Assembly: GCF_018446385.1 (NCBI RefSeq)
Contig: NC_056001.1
Location: forward strand, 6,157,600 to 6,221,599
Direction: 5' to 3'
DNA from: Zingiber officinale
Taxonomy: Eukaryota > Streptophyta > Magnoliopsida > Zingiberales > Zingiberaceae
Length of the DNA: 64,000 bases
Shown here: positions 35,245 to 47,551 of the stretch, piece by piece
Layout of the letters: every line of letters begins with the position of its first letter
How positions within the stretch are numbered: position 1 is the first letter of the stretch
Notes under the pieces: model-generated
Seen by the model: only the letters and a program-made list of their open reading frames with translations
Database searches by the model: none
What the model was told of the DNA's origin: nothing
Made by a program: the position numbers and the translations under genes

Positions 35245-36741
35245 TGTTAGTGTATGCACTTATGTGCCAAGACACTACTTATGTATTTTGTGGATAAATA
35301 ATAATTATTTAATAAAGGCAAGAATTTATCATTAATTATTTACTTTTCTGTAAGTATATGATTAATGATAAAGTCTCATAGATTAATGGGTATATTAATC
35401 TGAAAGTAGTCCTTGATCGGATAGATATCTAGAGGGGACATGGATATCTAGATCAACGATGAGTATGACTAGGTCGAGATAGACCGGAGGGATGGATATC
35501 CAAGTTGTACTTGGGGGTGCCTTGAGTTTAGAGGTACACTGGACACGATCCGCTCAAGAGGAGACCACATATTAAGCATCATTGGTTATTCCTCTTATGA
35601 ACGAGTGTAACTAATCTTTTGACTTGAGACCTTCATTTATTCTATGCGTGGAGTTATGTACTTTGACGCCGTTAAAAGCAGTCTTTAATCGGATTGTGAT
35701 TAATACGGTAGTTGGGTGTATGACAAAACGTAGAGAGAATAGTGTTGAGTCAATAGAGGATTCATCACTCTCTTGGATTAGGAGTTAACATCCTGGCCGC
35801 TTGATAGAGATATTAGTGACTCAAAATCCATGGTCACGGGAGAAATGATTTATCATTCAAGAGGAGTCTATTATATCTTGGAAATCAAGTAAAACAATTA
35901 ATTTGGTAATGATGCATAATGTATCGAATTAATTGGGATGTAGGATTTAGATGAAGAGATTGAATTACACAGTAATCGGTTCATAGTGGTTTACAGTTTA
36001 TGACTGATATTAATTTTATGGCGTTGGGTGACTAAAAACTGTTGCTAGACGATTACCTTAGTCTGTGTATGGATTTACACTGCCTTCGTGTATAAAACCT
36101 AGAGGGTCGCACGCATAGCACGTAGACATGAACAAGAGTATCGGAAGCTAGTCGAGATCAAGATCAAATATGGATTTATTTGATACAAAGAAGAGAGAAT
36201 TCGAATAGCCATAATCATGATGATTAATGGAGATTTCGAAGAGTCATCATAATGATAATTAATGAAGAATTTGAAGAGTTATCATAATGAAGGTTATAAA
36301 TGAAGAATTTATGGAGCCTATAACTCTTCATCTTCCTTATTAATGAAGATCATAAATGATGAATTAATTGAAAGCTTAACTCTTCGTATTCCTTGGAAGA
36401 TATAAATAGTCATCCTCGGAAAGAATCAATGAAAGGATTTCATTCTCTCCGTTTCTCCTTCGTCAACTTCGTCTTCCACCGGAAGAGATCGGTAGTGCTT
36501 CCAAGACTTTGTCGATCCAAGTGGCTAGCACCTAACGGATCGTATCAAGTTCGTGATCTAGTGCGCGTGGATACCGCTAGAGGAGTCACACGTGGGGCTC
36601 TTATTTGTCTATCTGTCTGTGATATCATTCACACCTATCGAGGACTCGAGGTATGTTTTATATTATTTTTGTGTAAAACTATATGTACCACGAAAGATCC
36701 ATGATTCAATATAAGTCTTCCGCTGCGCTCCGAACTCAACA
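35245..36741 (+). repeat. 3' LTR of the copia element
   Basis: 1497 bp, preceded by a polypurine tract AAGTGGGAGA (35234-35243). Nearly identical to the 5' LTR. Confidence 0.93.
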
Positions 36742-36746
36742 GATTC

Positions 36747-37250
36747 GACCCCACGTTCTCTTGTGCTCAGACACTAGAGTGACATTATAAAAGGAAGTTT
36801 TCACCTATAACGAAGATATGTACAACTTTACTATTCAACGCGCTCTTTGCTATACATTCTGATTGTTCTCTAATGTGTTGAAAAGTGAAAGTAACTTAAA
36901 CGTCAAAAATCCTTTTTCAGTTTGGCATTAACATCTTTTGTACAAGACCGTATAGAATCATCATTTCATCAACCCAACAATCATATCCTTAGCTTACCAT
37001 CTTCTTCGCACGTAGACAGGATCACCACCCTTCTTTATACTCTTATGTTTTGCATATAAAAGAAATTATCCTTCCTTTTTATTATCCATAATTTTGCTCT
37101 TCACAAAAATTAAAAACTCTTCTTCCATATTATCTTCCTTAATATAATCTAGAACAGACGGTAAAAATACTTAAGAGGAGCATAATCACTTTTTCTACTG
37201 GTTAGAGAAGATCAGAAATTTCGTGTAAATTCTACAAGGCAATTTACACG
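36747..37250. mobile_element. Old LTR, last piece, and glutaredoxin upstream region
   Basis: Continues the split LTR (a TATAAAAGG-like box near 36786). From about 36950 it is AT-rich sequence without assignment. No gene. Confidence 0.4.
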
Positions 37251-37856
37251 GGACAATCTTCAACTAATGAATGGTCCATGCACAGCAGCTAATGAATTCC
37301 TCTTCAGTCTTCGATCCCAATCGACTCTGCAGCGCGGACCGTTTCCACGTGAAGTTGCAACGCGATTTGCGCGCCTGTCTCGCTTCCCAAGAATGATCTC
37401 ACGCGACAGCACCGTCGAATCCGATTCCGACGGTCGGATCGGGAGCGGAGCGGCGAACCGCGTGAGGAGCCATACAGCGGAACGATCAACCCGCATGATT
37501 CTGATGCACATAATTAATTATAGGAAGAAAATTGAATAAAGCAATATATTTTAAAATTTTGAAGTCCGTAAATGTTCGCGAAATTGGAAGCTGCAGACAG
37601 AAAAGTGTGAAGCGGCGGCGAGAGAGAGATAGAGAGACAGGGAGGTGGAGGGTCAAACGTCGGCGGAGAAGGACGTTAGTTGTCGGGCTGTCAGTTATCC
37701 TTCCGTCAGGGAGGTTTCCCTTGCTTTTTGTTCCTTGCCCTCCTTTCCCCCGTACGAGGTCAGAGTTTGCCGGGCTTCACTGGCCGCCGGCGCCATTGCT
37801 GCCTGCGCAGAGCTTTGCCTAACGAACCGCTCATCCTTTTCTCACCTCCCTCCCTC

Positions 37857-37864
37857 TATATATC
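37857..37864 (+). promoter_or_regulatory. TATA box of the glutaredoxin gene
   Basis: TATATATC within a CT-rich context, 39 bases before the ATG at 37903; it places transcription start close to the start codon. Confidence 0.55.
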
Positions 37865-37902
37865 TAGGAAGCACTAAGTTCAAATGTAGATCGAGTGCGA
37901 CG

Positions 37903-38301
37903 ATGAGGATGGCGGAGGGAGAGGCGGCCGGGAGCCCGTTGGAGCGGGTGGCGAGGATGGCCAGCGGGAACGCTGTGGTGGTGTTCAGCGTGAGCGGCTG
38001 CTGCATGTGCTACGCGGTGAAGCGGTTGCTGCTGGGGATGGGCGTGGGCCCCACCGTCTACGAGCTCGACGAAGACGACGACAAGGCCGGCGGCGGCGAG
38101 ATCCAGGCGGTGCTAGCCCACCTCCTCGCCGAGGGCGGGGGCGGGGTTACCGATCATTTCTCGTCCTCCGCCAATGCCGCCGGGGTGCCGGCCGTGTTCG
38201 TCGGCGGGAAGTTGCTGGGCGGGGTGGAGGAAGTGATGTCGTGCCATATCAATGGCTCCCTCGTGCCTCTCCTCAAGCAAGCCGGCGCTCTCTGGCTCTG
38301 A
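37903..38301 (+). CDS. CC-type glutaredoxin (ROXY-like)
   Basis: Plant-specific class III glutaredoxin, 132 residues, single exon, as usual for the class. Active site CCMC in SGCCMCYAVKRLLL (about residues 33-36), then VYELDED, the cis-Pro region GVPAVFVGGKLLGGVEEVMSCHINGSL and the C-terminal ALWL motif that in ROXY proteins mediates contact with TGA bZIP factors. Roles in this family include flower development and stress or nitrogen signalling through TGA factors. The start is ATG 37903, or ATG 37909 two codons later; the open frame extends upstream of the TATA box but that part is unlikely to be translated. Very GC-rich compared with its flanks, as is common for monocot intronless genes. 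Which ROXY it is cannot be told. Confidence 0.92.
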   Translation: MRMAEGEAAGSPLERVARMASGNAVVVFSVSGCCMCYAVKRLLLGMGVGPTVYELDEDDDKAGGGEIQAVLAHLLAEGGGGVTDHFSSSANAAGVPAVFVGGKLLGGVEEVMSCHINGSLVPLLKQAGALWL

Positions 38302-39306
38302 TTTATACCATGCTTGTCTCTGCCTTATGATCTCTGTACATAACTGATTAAGCTTCACAGAAATTTCAATCCAAAAAAATCTGAATTATGCATTCGATTA
38401 TTTTTTCCAATCTAAGTTTCTCTGCTGATATAACAGTTACAAGAGAATGATTCTTAGCATCATAAACCTTTTTTCTTGATAAAGAATATTAAGACTCACT
38501 GCAATCAAAGCAGTAAAACTAAATCCTTATAGAACGGAGAGATGTAATTCACATAATTTACATCACATTCTTGTTTATCTTCAAGTGATTTTTCTTTTTT
38601 TTAAGGGGGTGCAGATGCCTCCAATTTTTCATGCTCAAGAATATGTCAGAGAATTCAAAGATCAGTACAAAAAAGACGTTTATCCTCTTCACTTTTTGGA
38701 ATTTTTTTGCATATCTACATCAAAATATGCTTGCTCCTTTGGTGATTGGTCCCCTTTCAGCTATTCAGATCTGTTCTCACCGTCTGAAAGTTTAAAATAC
38801 TATAGTGTAATACTTTTGTTTAGTATGTATATTGGTTTTGACTTTAAGCTTTTTGATAAACTTCTCAGCTCTAAAATAAAGATTAAGATCGATAACTCTT
38901 CACGACTTCACATTTAGGCATTAAAAAAAATCAATCTGAGTAATTTAAAATTATGGGTAAAATTTGAGGGAGAGTAAAGAAAATAAAGATGCGAGCGTAT
39001 AATCTGAACATTTTTTTTTACCTTCGATAAAAGGTCCTTAACGTATTACCCTAATAACGACACAACATGCATTTATGTAGAAGCTTACAACGAACAATTA
39101 AATGGGATGGACCTCGATGTGAATGTGATGCGAAATAAAATAACATTTTGTGTTGAAATAAATTCTTATTTATGTAATGGAACAATAATTATTATCGTGG
39201 GACCTTGAAACTCACTATTCCTTTTGTCACTACACTACGTCAAAAAGTAAAATTTACGATGCGGTGATAAAAAAGGGTTCTATCTAACGAAGGATAGTAG
39301 TCACAG
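38302..39306. other. 3' flank of the glutaredoxin gene, no gene recognised
   Basis: AT-rich. An open frame at 38585-38917 begins PPIFHAQEYVREFKDQYKKDVYPLHF after an AG and could be an exon relic, but I recognise no family. Nothing else supported. Confidence 0.35.
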
Positions 39307-40222
39307 TGAAGATCAAAATTAAAATAGTCAACATACAGATAGTATCGAACGGTCGAATGAGCATGCCCTGACTAGGGGAAGAAGGTCCCGGTCCGATCCC
39401 GTCTTTGATACAGGAAGGTGTCAAATGACCGACGCTCAATGGAGTAGGGGACGTCGGACGGAGAAGAAGACGATGTGCAGAAGTCGGGCCGAGCGGCTAC
39501 CCCGCTCGGCCAGGCAACGGACTTGGCATTGGCAGAGCGAAACTTCTGTCGAGTAGCTACCCCGCTCGGCCAGGCAGCAGGACGTGGCACAAGCAGAGTG
39601 GGGCTTCGGGCGAGCGAACGCGACACAAACATAGTGGAGTTTCGGCCAAGCGGACGTGGCACAAGCACGGTTGAGTTCCGGTCGAGTGAACGAGATACAT
39701 GAACAGTAAAGGTTTGGCCGAGCGGCCAGCCCGCTCGGCCTAACAGCATACTCTCTGGGGTATCCATTGACATCCCTTTGGGAGTTAATGTTGCCAACAC
39801 CGGACATGGATAGTCAGAAGATCGTACAGCGGAAGCTTCCACTGTCACTTCAAAGATATGCTCGCCCTGTTAAGGTACTATGTCAGGGACACTTTACCGA
39901 CAAGTCTTTTCAGAGAAAACTTGGAGAAGCATGCTCATCTTGGGAAGTGTGCACGCGCACTACAGGAGTTCTATATAAAGGGGGTCCAAGCATTGGCGGA
40001 GGTACGCGATAGACATTGTTCTCGCTATTGTTCATTCTTGTTGCTCCGCCTTTTACTTCATCGTCAGTGATTGACTTGAGCGTCGGAGGACCAGCGCTGA
40101 GGACCCCTTCCCTGGCTCGGCACTGACATAATTGGTATTGCAGGTCCGAGCGGAGTCTATAGGTGGTCAGCGGGAGCACCATATCCCCAGTTTTCCATCT
40201 CATCGACTTTCAGACAGGATCA
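39307..40222 (+). mobile_element. Tat-type gypsy LTR, probably solo
   Basis: U3 rich in CGAGCGG/CCCGCTCGGCC words, TATA box TATATAAAGGGGG at about 39972, R/U5 with GAGCGTCGGAGG and CCTTCCCTGGCTCGGCACTGAC, ending near GGACAGGATCA-type sequence at 40222. The same LTR occurs in reverse at 9368-10190. No internal domain adjoins. A clean target duplication was not found, so the exact ends are uncertain. Confidence 0.7.
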
Positions 40223-40559
40223 ATTTAAAATATTAATTTTTAAATAATATTGTGAGGATATTTTGATATTAATAAAATATTATTTTGTTAAAAAAAGCAA
40301 TCAAATCTTTAGTAGGGATGATATACGGCACATGATATAGAGAGACTATTGATACCCAATATCCAACCCGAACATATATATATATATATATACACACACA
40401 TCAAATCCATTATAACCATCTTCTAAATCCTAAATTTTTGAACCCTAAATATATATAATATATCCTAAAATAAAAAAAATTATTGAAGGTATATATATAT
40501 ATATATATATAATCTCTTTTAAGAATTATGATGAATTAAATATTTATTTTTATTTACTA
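40223..40559. repeat. AT-rich spacer with (AT)n/(AC)n microsatellites
   Basis: (AT)n-(AC)n at about 40374-40400 and (AT)n at about 40490-40512. No gene. Confidence 0.6.
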
Positions 40560-41330
40560 CAAATAAAATAAGTAAATCTAGTGTTATATTTTAATTCTTG
40601 GAATTGTAATTCAAAGGAAAGAAACCGAGGAGTTGAAATAACTCACTTAAAACACCTTTTAAAAGACTACGTGGCACTATTAGGTCAAATAAATCTTTTT
40701 CGAATAAATACTCAGATGTTTATGAACCATCGGGTATCGTCGTATTCAATGTTTGTTCAATTACTCTTTTACCTGTAAATACAATGGTTGTATTAGGTTC
40801 AACAATAATGATATCTCTTAACATAACAAAACTAATCATGACTCCATCGGTGGTAACATCTGTAAAAATTGTACATAAAATAACTTTTAATCTAATTGAT
40901 AATTATAAAAAGTAAAAGAAATTTTTAACCATTTGCATCAAGCTCAGACTTCCTTCTTGCATGAATCTGATTCTTCATCAAATTCAACGGGTGAATCAAA
41001 TTCAATAGAGGTCTACATATACCATATCTTTATCCATAGGATCCCAAGTTCCAGGATCAATCGAAAGTTCAATTATATCTGAATGACTCATTTTCAAATG
41101 ATATCCACAAAATTCACAAATATATATTTTTTCACCAAGAAATTATTTATAATGTGATTCATAATCATTTTCACATTAAACCCATAAATGTCTGAATTTA
41201 TGGAAAAAATTATCATTATGACTTGATTCTACTCTAATATCTAAATCATCAATATTTTGACTAGTTCTTATACTAGAAGGAACACTTTCACTACTATTTT
41301 TATTTTAGATACAAATAAAATTATAAATTC
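40560..41330 (-). pseudogene. accD: Plastid accD-derived nuclear insertion (NUPT), decayed
   Basis: Similar to the plastid gene for the acetyl-CoA carboxylase carboxyltransferase beta subunit. On the minus strand from about 41140: [18 protein letters not shown] (the zinc-finger CxxC region), then [26 protein letters not shown]. After a gap it resumes at about 40850 with [41 protein letters not shown], then [15 protein letters not shown] and [19 protein letters not shown]. The centre of the carboxyltransferase domain is missing and several stops are present. It is an old plastid DNA insertion in the nucleus, not a working nuclear accD. Confidence 0.85.
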
Positions 41331-42300
41331 ATAGCATTACTATACCTTCCCTATTCATTGTGAGTTGGTTATTTGTTAATACATGTTTAGCTTATGATGG
41401 AAATCCTAGGTCAAACTAGTATTTCACATGGAGTTAACAAGGGATTCCATTTATAACTAGTCGTTTTGATTCTTTAGAACAACTCGATGAATTTAGTAAA
41501 TCCTTTTAAGAGACCCCCAATGACCATAGATCGAACCTATCCCATTTTTATAGTACGATGATTAGCTGTTCACAAACTAGTTGTACCTATTGTTTTTTTT
41601 TTTTGGGATCAATATCAACAATGCAGTTTATCCAACGATAAACCTAATTTGAATTATAGAACTATGGTAGAATCAAATACGAATGAATAAAATATTGAAT
41701 TGAATCGTACCCGTCTATATTAGGATTTATTACTCATTTTTTACTTACTATTTTATTTTTCAAGTTTTTCTTCAATTGAGAGAAAAAAATAGTAGGAATT
41801 CTCTAATCTCATTCGGAAAGATACTATCCTCATAATTATCAATGGCAGTTTTTATCTATAGCATGGCCATTTGAAAAAATATGAAAAAAGCAAGGGAATT
41901 GATCGATACTACTAAAATGATTCATCTTTAGTTTTTTGTTGGTGCGTACTATAGTTGATATTCCTGTGATCGATTTAATAAGTGTTTTCTTTTATGGTTC
42001 ATATTTTGAGTTGGGTTGTAATTTACCTCCCTTGTGATGACCTTGGGTCGGGTGCGACGGGACCACCGGGGGCGAACGATTTCACTTTTTTGCCACATAT
42101 TTTGAGTTGGGTTTATCTTTCTAGTAATTATATGAATCAGATATAGAATTGGGGTTATCTCTCTAGTAATTATATGAATCAGATTATAGACATGAAAGAG
42201 TAAGAACTCAATCTATGCCATCCCTAATCTTTAGGTCATTTTAAAATGTTTTCAAGATTATAAAATAAACACTGCCATATCCAGCATCACATGCGTTTGC
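41331..42300. other. AT-rich region, possibly more plastid-derived sequence
   Basis: No gene. The composition and several phrases look plastid-like and would fit sequence neighbouring accD, but I could not assign them. A 20-base phrase (TAGTAATTATATGAATCAGA) is repeated at about 42122 and 42162. Confidence 0.35.
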
Positions 42301-43190
42301 TATGAAGACTGGAGAACTGGCACCAATACCAGAAGGAAATTATCATGGAAGTTCCTGCTCCAGACCAGTGTTCGCCAGGTCTTAAATTGCCCTATACAAC
42401 CTGTTCCCCTTCAGGGAATCTGGCAGCTCCATGCACCAAAAGCAAAGCTTGTTCATCAAATATTTCTCATATCTCTCGGATCTGCATCCCCACCACTGTT
42501 GATCTGCCCCTGTTTCATTTTTCCTTTTTGTCTTCACTTTGGCTTGTGAATTTTGACATTTTCACCACAAATTAGGAAATTGAGGTGCTCTTGGTCCCCT
42601 CCGATGGATAATTTGGAAATCCACCAAAACCTTTTGGCATTTGCGCTTTTGGAGAGCCTCGCCATTCATTCTGTTAGGATTGGATCAAAATGGTGGACTG
42701 GTTTCTAGTTCTTCAGGGATTTACCGAGGTTACCATGGGACTGCGACCTTGATTCCGGATCAAAGATTTGTTTTTTTTTAATCTTCTATTGCTATTTCAG
42801 ATCCCCATTTTTAACTAGGGTTGGAGTTGGGAATCAGATCTGCGGGGTTTAGGAGAATGCCATTGACATTGCTTCAGGTGAGGCATTTTTAGGGTTGCAC
42901 AGATGAGAGGAGTCTAATAGAGTTGGATAGATGGGCGATGAACTCAGCGTCCCTCTTGGTTGAGAGTTTCTCTGGTACTGTAGTCGGAAACCAAGCTGCA
43001 AAGATTTTTCCTTTAGCCTGTTTCTTTTGGTTTTCTGTAGATTTGTCGATTTCGTTAGCAATTTAAGCAGATAGGCTTAACATCAACCAAGGCACTCTAA
43101 AATCAAACTGGTGGCAGAGGGATTCTTGGTTTCTACTTGACTCTGTTTGAGAGTTTTTGTTTTGAGCTTTCTTTGCTTAGGACGTACAAG
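42301..43190 (+). other. Upstream region / 5' UTR of the NPH3-like gene
   Basis: No convincing ORF. It may hold the promoter and a 5' UTR, possibly with an intron. Confidence 0.4.
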
Positions 43191-46100
43191 ATGGCATGCA
43201 TGAAACTGGGATCAAAACCTGATGCCTTCCACCAACAAGGGCAAGCTTGGTATGGTTCATTCTGTTATTTTACTTCGTTTATTGATGTCAACTGGAAATC
43301 TACTTCTGTAATAATTGAAGTTATTAGACCTACTTCTTTTCTAGGCTGCAGAAATTAAGTAGTTCAGATCTGCCATTTTATTTTATTTTTGGTAGTTTGG
43401 GTAATGTCTTATGAGATTTACATCTCCACGCTGCTTTCTGGTTCTATTTTAAAGTACTTATATGATTTATGATATTGATGACATATATAATTTTGGCATT
43501 CAAAAAGTGTCCTGCCTTTGAAAAGGTTTTACTCTGATCTATTACGCCTCCATGAAGTTTTTTAGCAAAAATCTCTATGAAGTATCAGTTTTGTGCTTCT
43601 TGTCTAGAAGAATGTCATTGCTGGTTTCTGCAAATTCATTTTACTGGATGTGGTACCTAGTTCAGAATTTTCCTATCGAATTTCCTGCTTCTCATTTTTT
43701 TCATAGTTTTACTTTTCCAATCATTGGATGGGCAACAAAGTTCTCACATATGATTATATTGACTACAATTGCATGAGCAAGATATGTGTTAATTAGTATC
43801 AACTACTATGTTTGAGAGAATGAAACAGCTAGCATGCATGCTGTTACTGACTTGAAGATGCCCCCACGGGTTCAGTAGATGAAATGCTTGTCCTTGTAAC
43901 TTCATGACACATTATGGATTTGCAAGATAGTTTTCTGATATTTATGTTGGCTACATTTGAAACATAACCAATTATGTTGGTCTCATCATTGCTGAGACCT
44001 TGCAGAAGGTTGATATTGGTTTCTAAATTTTATTTCTACAGTAAGCTTCCAAATGCAATAAAATCATGTGTATTCACTTTTTCCCCACATAACCTTTCAA
44101 GAGGCCCTGTACCTGAATAAGGAAATAAGACATCAAAATTATATATTTGTATTTTTCAGGTTTTGCACAACAGGACTTCCTAGTGATGTTATTGTCGAAG
44201 TTGAAGAAATGACCTTCCATCTCCACAAGGCGAGGGCACTAACTCAGAATTTTATCTTGAAATTGGCTTGTACCAGTTAGTCATGTTCATTGATATCTTT
44301 TGCATTCCTCAATCATACTATTAACTTAAATCAATTGAAGTGGGAATATTTTTTTTTTAAAGCTTTGATATAGTTGTAGTTTTTTCCAAATTGATTTGCA
44401 TCAGCCAAGTTTTGATTTGAATATTCCTACACTTTCATTTGTTTCGCAAGTAATACATAGCTGCAACAATTTGAAGGTGTAACTACTTTTCAATTCTACT
44501 GGTCATAGTTTTAAGGTTCAAGTCATGGCATTTATATAATCATGGCCTAGCCTCACAAGCAATGTGGATTATTCACTACTTACCATTTTAGGCACTCTAA
44601 ATACCTCATTGAAGGATTTAAACAGATTTATTCTGAATGTTGTAGTATATTGGATAATGATCATTTTGGTATCCATGCTAGATTTCATGGCTTTGAGTTA
44701 GTTTGCGAGGATAGGCAAATTCCTTGTGCTATAAAATTAATTCATGTACTTCGTGCAGTTTCCTTTGTTATCAAAAAGTAGCCTTTTGGAAAGGTTAATT
44801 AAGAACTCTGATGAAGAGGATACTGTGATAAGACTGGCTGATGTTCCTGGTGGTGCACAAGCATTTGAACTTGTGGCTAAGTTCTGTTATGGTGTTAAGA
44901 TAGAGCTCACTTCCTCAAATGTTGTTTGCCTGCGTTGTGCTGCCGAGCACCTAGAAATGACCGAAGAAATAGCAGAAGGAAACTTGATTGCTCAGACAGA
45001 GACCTTCATTGATCAAGATGTGCTTCACAGCTGGAACGATTCAATCAAAGCACTTGAAACATGTGATGATCTTCTTCCTCACGCTGAAAACCTTCAGATT
45101 ATTAAGAAATTCATAGAATCTTTAGCTGTAAAGGCACGTACAGATCCAAATCTATTTGGCTGGCCAATGGAACATGATGCCATGCAAAGTCCTGGTGGCA
45201 GTGTTTTATGGAATGGCATAAGCACAGGAGCTAGACCCAGATATTGTAGCTCAGATTGGTGGTACGAGGATGTCTGTTCTTTGAGCTTCCCCTTGTATAA
45301 AAGGTTGATCTCTGCTATGAAATCTAGAGGTTTAAAACATGAAACTATTGCAGGCTCTCTGATTTGTTATGCTAAACAGTATCTGCCTGGACTAGATAGG
45401 CGACCGAATGTGGCACATGGAACTTTGAAAAGTGCTCCGGATGAAGAACAGAGGCATCTCCTTGAAGAGATTGATAGCTTGCTGCCTATTGACAAGTGTG
45501 TAGCATCAACAAAGACTTTGATTGGTCTTCTCCGCACTGCCATAATTCTACAAGCTAGCCCAACATGCATTTCTAATTTAGAGAAAAGAATAGGCATGCA
45601 ACTAGACCAGGCCGAGCTGGAAGACCTACTTTTCCCTACTTTTGCTTATTCCATGGAGGCACTGTACAATGTTGATTGCGTCCAACGAATGCTGGAATAT
45701 TTCTTAGCCATGGATCAAGCATCTGCAGCAGCCTCCCCTGGTTCTGTCAGTAATGGGCAGTCGATTGGCTCCCCTTCTTTGATGCCAATTACTGCTGTTG
45801 CCAAGCTAATTGATGGTTTTTTAGCGGAGATTGCACCGGATATCAACTTAAAGCTTCCAAAATTCCAATCCATAGCCATTGCTATACCTGATTATGCCCG
45901 ACCTTTGGATGATGGACTATACCGTGCTATTGATATATACCTAAAGGTACGTGTTCCCTTTGCTTTGTTGCTTTATGCCACTAGATATTAGGTAATTGCA
46001 TACAGGTTTCTTCCACTACATTTCCCTTTGCTTTGTTGCTTTATGATTCAGTTTTTAGTAGTGTATGGAAGTCAAGACAAGTTGCATATGATGGGTTAGC

Positions 46101-46884
46101 CTGAGAAAAGATGACAAGGTTTAGGTGGTGTGTTTACAATTACTAGAAAGGACGAGACAACGAAATGGTTATACTGAACAGGCAAATAAGAAGTCCCAGA
46201 GGATAAAATTAAGGGAAAATATGAACAAAGAAAATCATAGATTCCAAACTCAATCAACTTTTGATCAATCATAATCAATAGGTCATGTACAGCTTGTTCT
46301 TTTTATTGTTGTTCATAAAAAAAATTGGGCATCAGCTGTCTTTGATTTGTTTAAACTAGTCCATATGCTGCTATCAGGCACACCCTTGGCTCTCAGAATC
46401 CGAGAGGGAACAACTGTGCCGGCTGATGGACTGTCAGAAGCTCTCGCTTGAAGCTTGCACTCATGCTGCACAGAATGAGCGACTTCCTCTGCGAGTAATT
46501 GTTCAAGTCCTCTTCTTTGAGCAGCTCCAACTAAGGACTTCAGTTGCTGGATGCTTGCTTGTGGCTGACAACCTTGATGGTTCTCGGCCATTGAGAGGCG
46601 GAATTGGTTGTTCAGGTGAAGCTGGAGGATGGATGACCACCATCAAGGATAACCGGGTCTTGAAGGTTGGCATGGATAGCATGAGGACGAGAGTGTCTGA
46701 GCTTGAAAAAGAGTGCACCAGCATGAAGGAAGAGATCGAAAAGTTGGGTCGGGGAAGAAGTGGATGGATCAATATGCGAAGGAAGTTTGGCCTAAAGAGC
46801 AGGTTGCAGATATGCAGCGCAATGGGGAATTCCGTAAGCGAGAAACAGAAGGTTAAGAGTGGCAAAGATGCGCACGAGTTATAA
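43191..46884 (+). CDS. BTB/POZ-NPH3 domain protein (NPH3/RPT2-like family)
   Basis: Likely substrate adaptor of a CUL3 ubiquitin ligase at the plasma membrane; members act in phototropism, auxin transport and root growth. Coding exons 43191-43249, 44160-44229, 44759-45946, 46378-46884 give 607 residues. The N-terminus [20 protein letters not shown] leads into a BTB domain ([21 protein letters not shown] then [30 protein letters not shown]). The NPH3 domain follows ([130 protein letters not shown]). A coiled coil ([21 protein letters not shown]) and a basic C-terminus end it. Intron 2 uses a GC donor (AAG|GC at 44229-44231), since only that joins HLHK to FPLLS. Resembles the Arabidopsis At1g30440/At5g03250 type; exact orthology not established. 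Confidence 0.93.
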
Positions 46885-47551
46885 ACCATGATTGCAGAAC
46901 AAATGCAACGGCCATCTCCTGATTCTCGAGCTTCAGTTCTATTTTTCAGAAATGTTGTTTATATACTTTAATCTCGAGGAAATTCTTATCAAGCTTGCAC
47001 TTTTGACACTTGAAATAAGGTTGTTAGATCATGGTGTTCTCGATCGCGATTAGTTTCTTCTTTTCCTCCCATTTTGGTTCTTGTCTTGCCACATGTTTCA
47101 ATCAAGTTTATATAGATTAGAAAAAACTTAGATATGAATCCAACTATTTAGCACAACTCCAATTGTTTTGAACAGTAGCTTTTTCTTCTTTTGATTTGAA
47201 TGTTTTCAAGAATTATACACAATTTCTGTTCATTTTAAGAACAAGTGTCAAAAAATCTTTGTAAAAAATAAGTAAAATCATTTGTTTCTTTAAATACTTC
47301 TAAAATTTTATTCATATGAAAATGATATTAATAGTTTAATTTTAGAAGGAGGTATTTTCACAAGGAAAAAATATTAAAAGTATTTTATATTAATTCAGCT
47401 TCAGGGAGTATATTATACAAATTAAGAAACATTAAGGGCTATGTTGATAATTTCCCAATTATTCTTGACTTACTTTTCGCGTTTTTTCCTATTTTCTATT
47501 GCTTGTTGCTGGAAAAGTTAGATCGGAAGACGGCGGACAGAGAAGGGAGAA
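46885..47551. other. Intergenic region
   Basis: 3' end of the NPH3-like gene and promoter of the ACD11-like gene; AT-rich, nothing else seen. Confidence 0.45.

Larger units (their letters stand above)
28942..36741 (+). mobile_element. Complete Ty1/copia retrotransposon (7.8 kb), duplication GATTC
   Basis: Two LTRs (28942-30427 and 35245-36741), the 5-bp duplication GATTC on both sides (28937-28941 and 36742-36746), a primer-binding site and a gag-pol frame in the order gag, protease, integrase, RT, RNase H (copia order). The LTRs differ at about two dozen substitutions that I could count, plus small indels including 8 bases near 36121, so under 2 percent: a fairly young insertion. The coding frame carries three stops. 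Confidence 0.95.

Noticed and set aside
38585-38917. ORF starting near PPIFHAQEYVREFKDQYKKDVYPL
   Set aside because: The first 25 residues look protein-like but no family is recognised and the rest is AT-rich translation; not enough for a gene call.
40560-41330. Functional nuclear accD gene
   Set aside because: Central catalytic part missing, multiple stops, no transit peptide.
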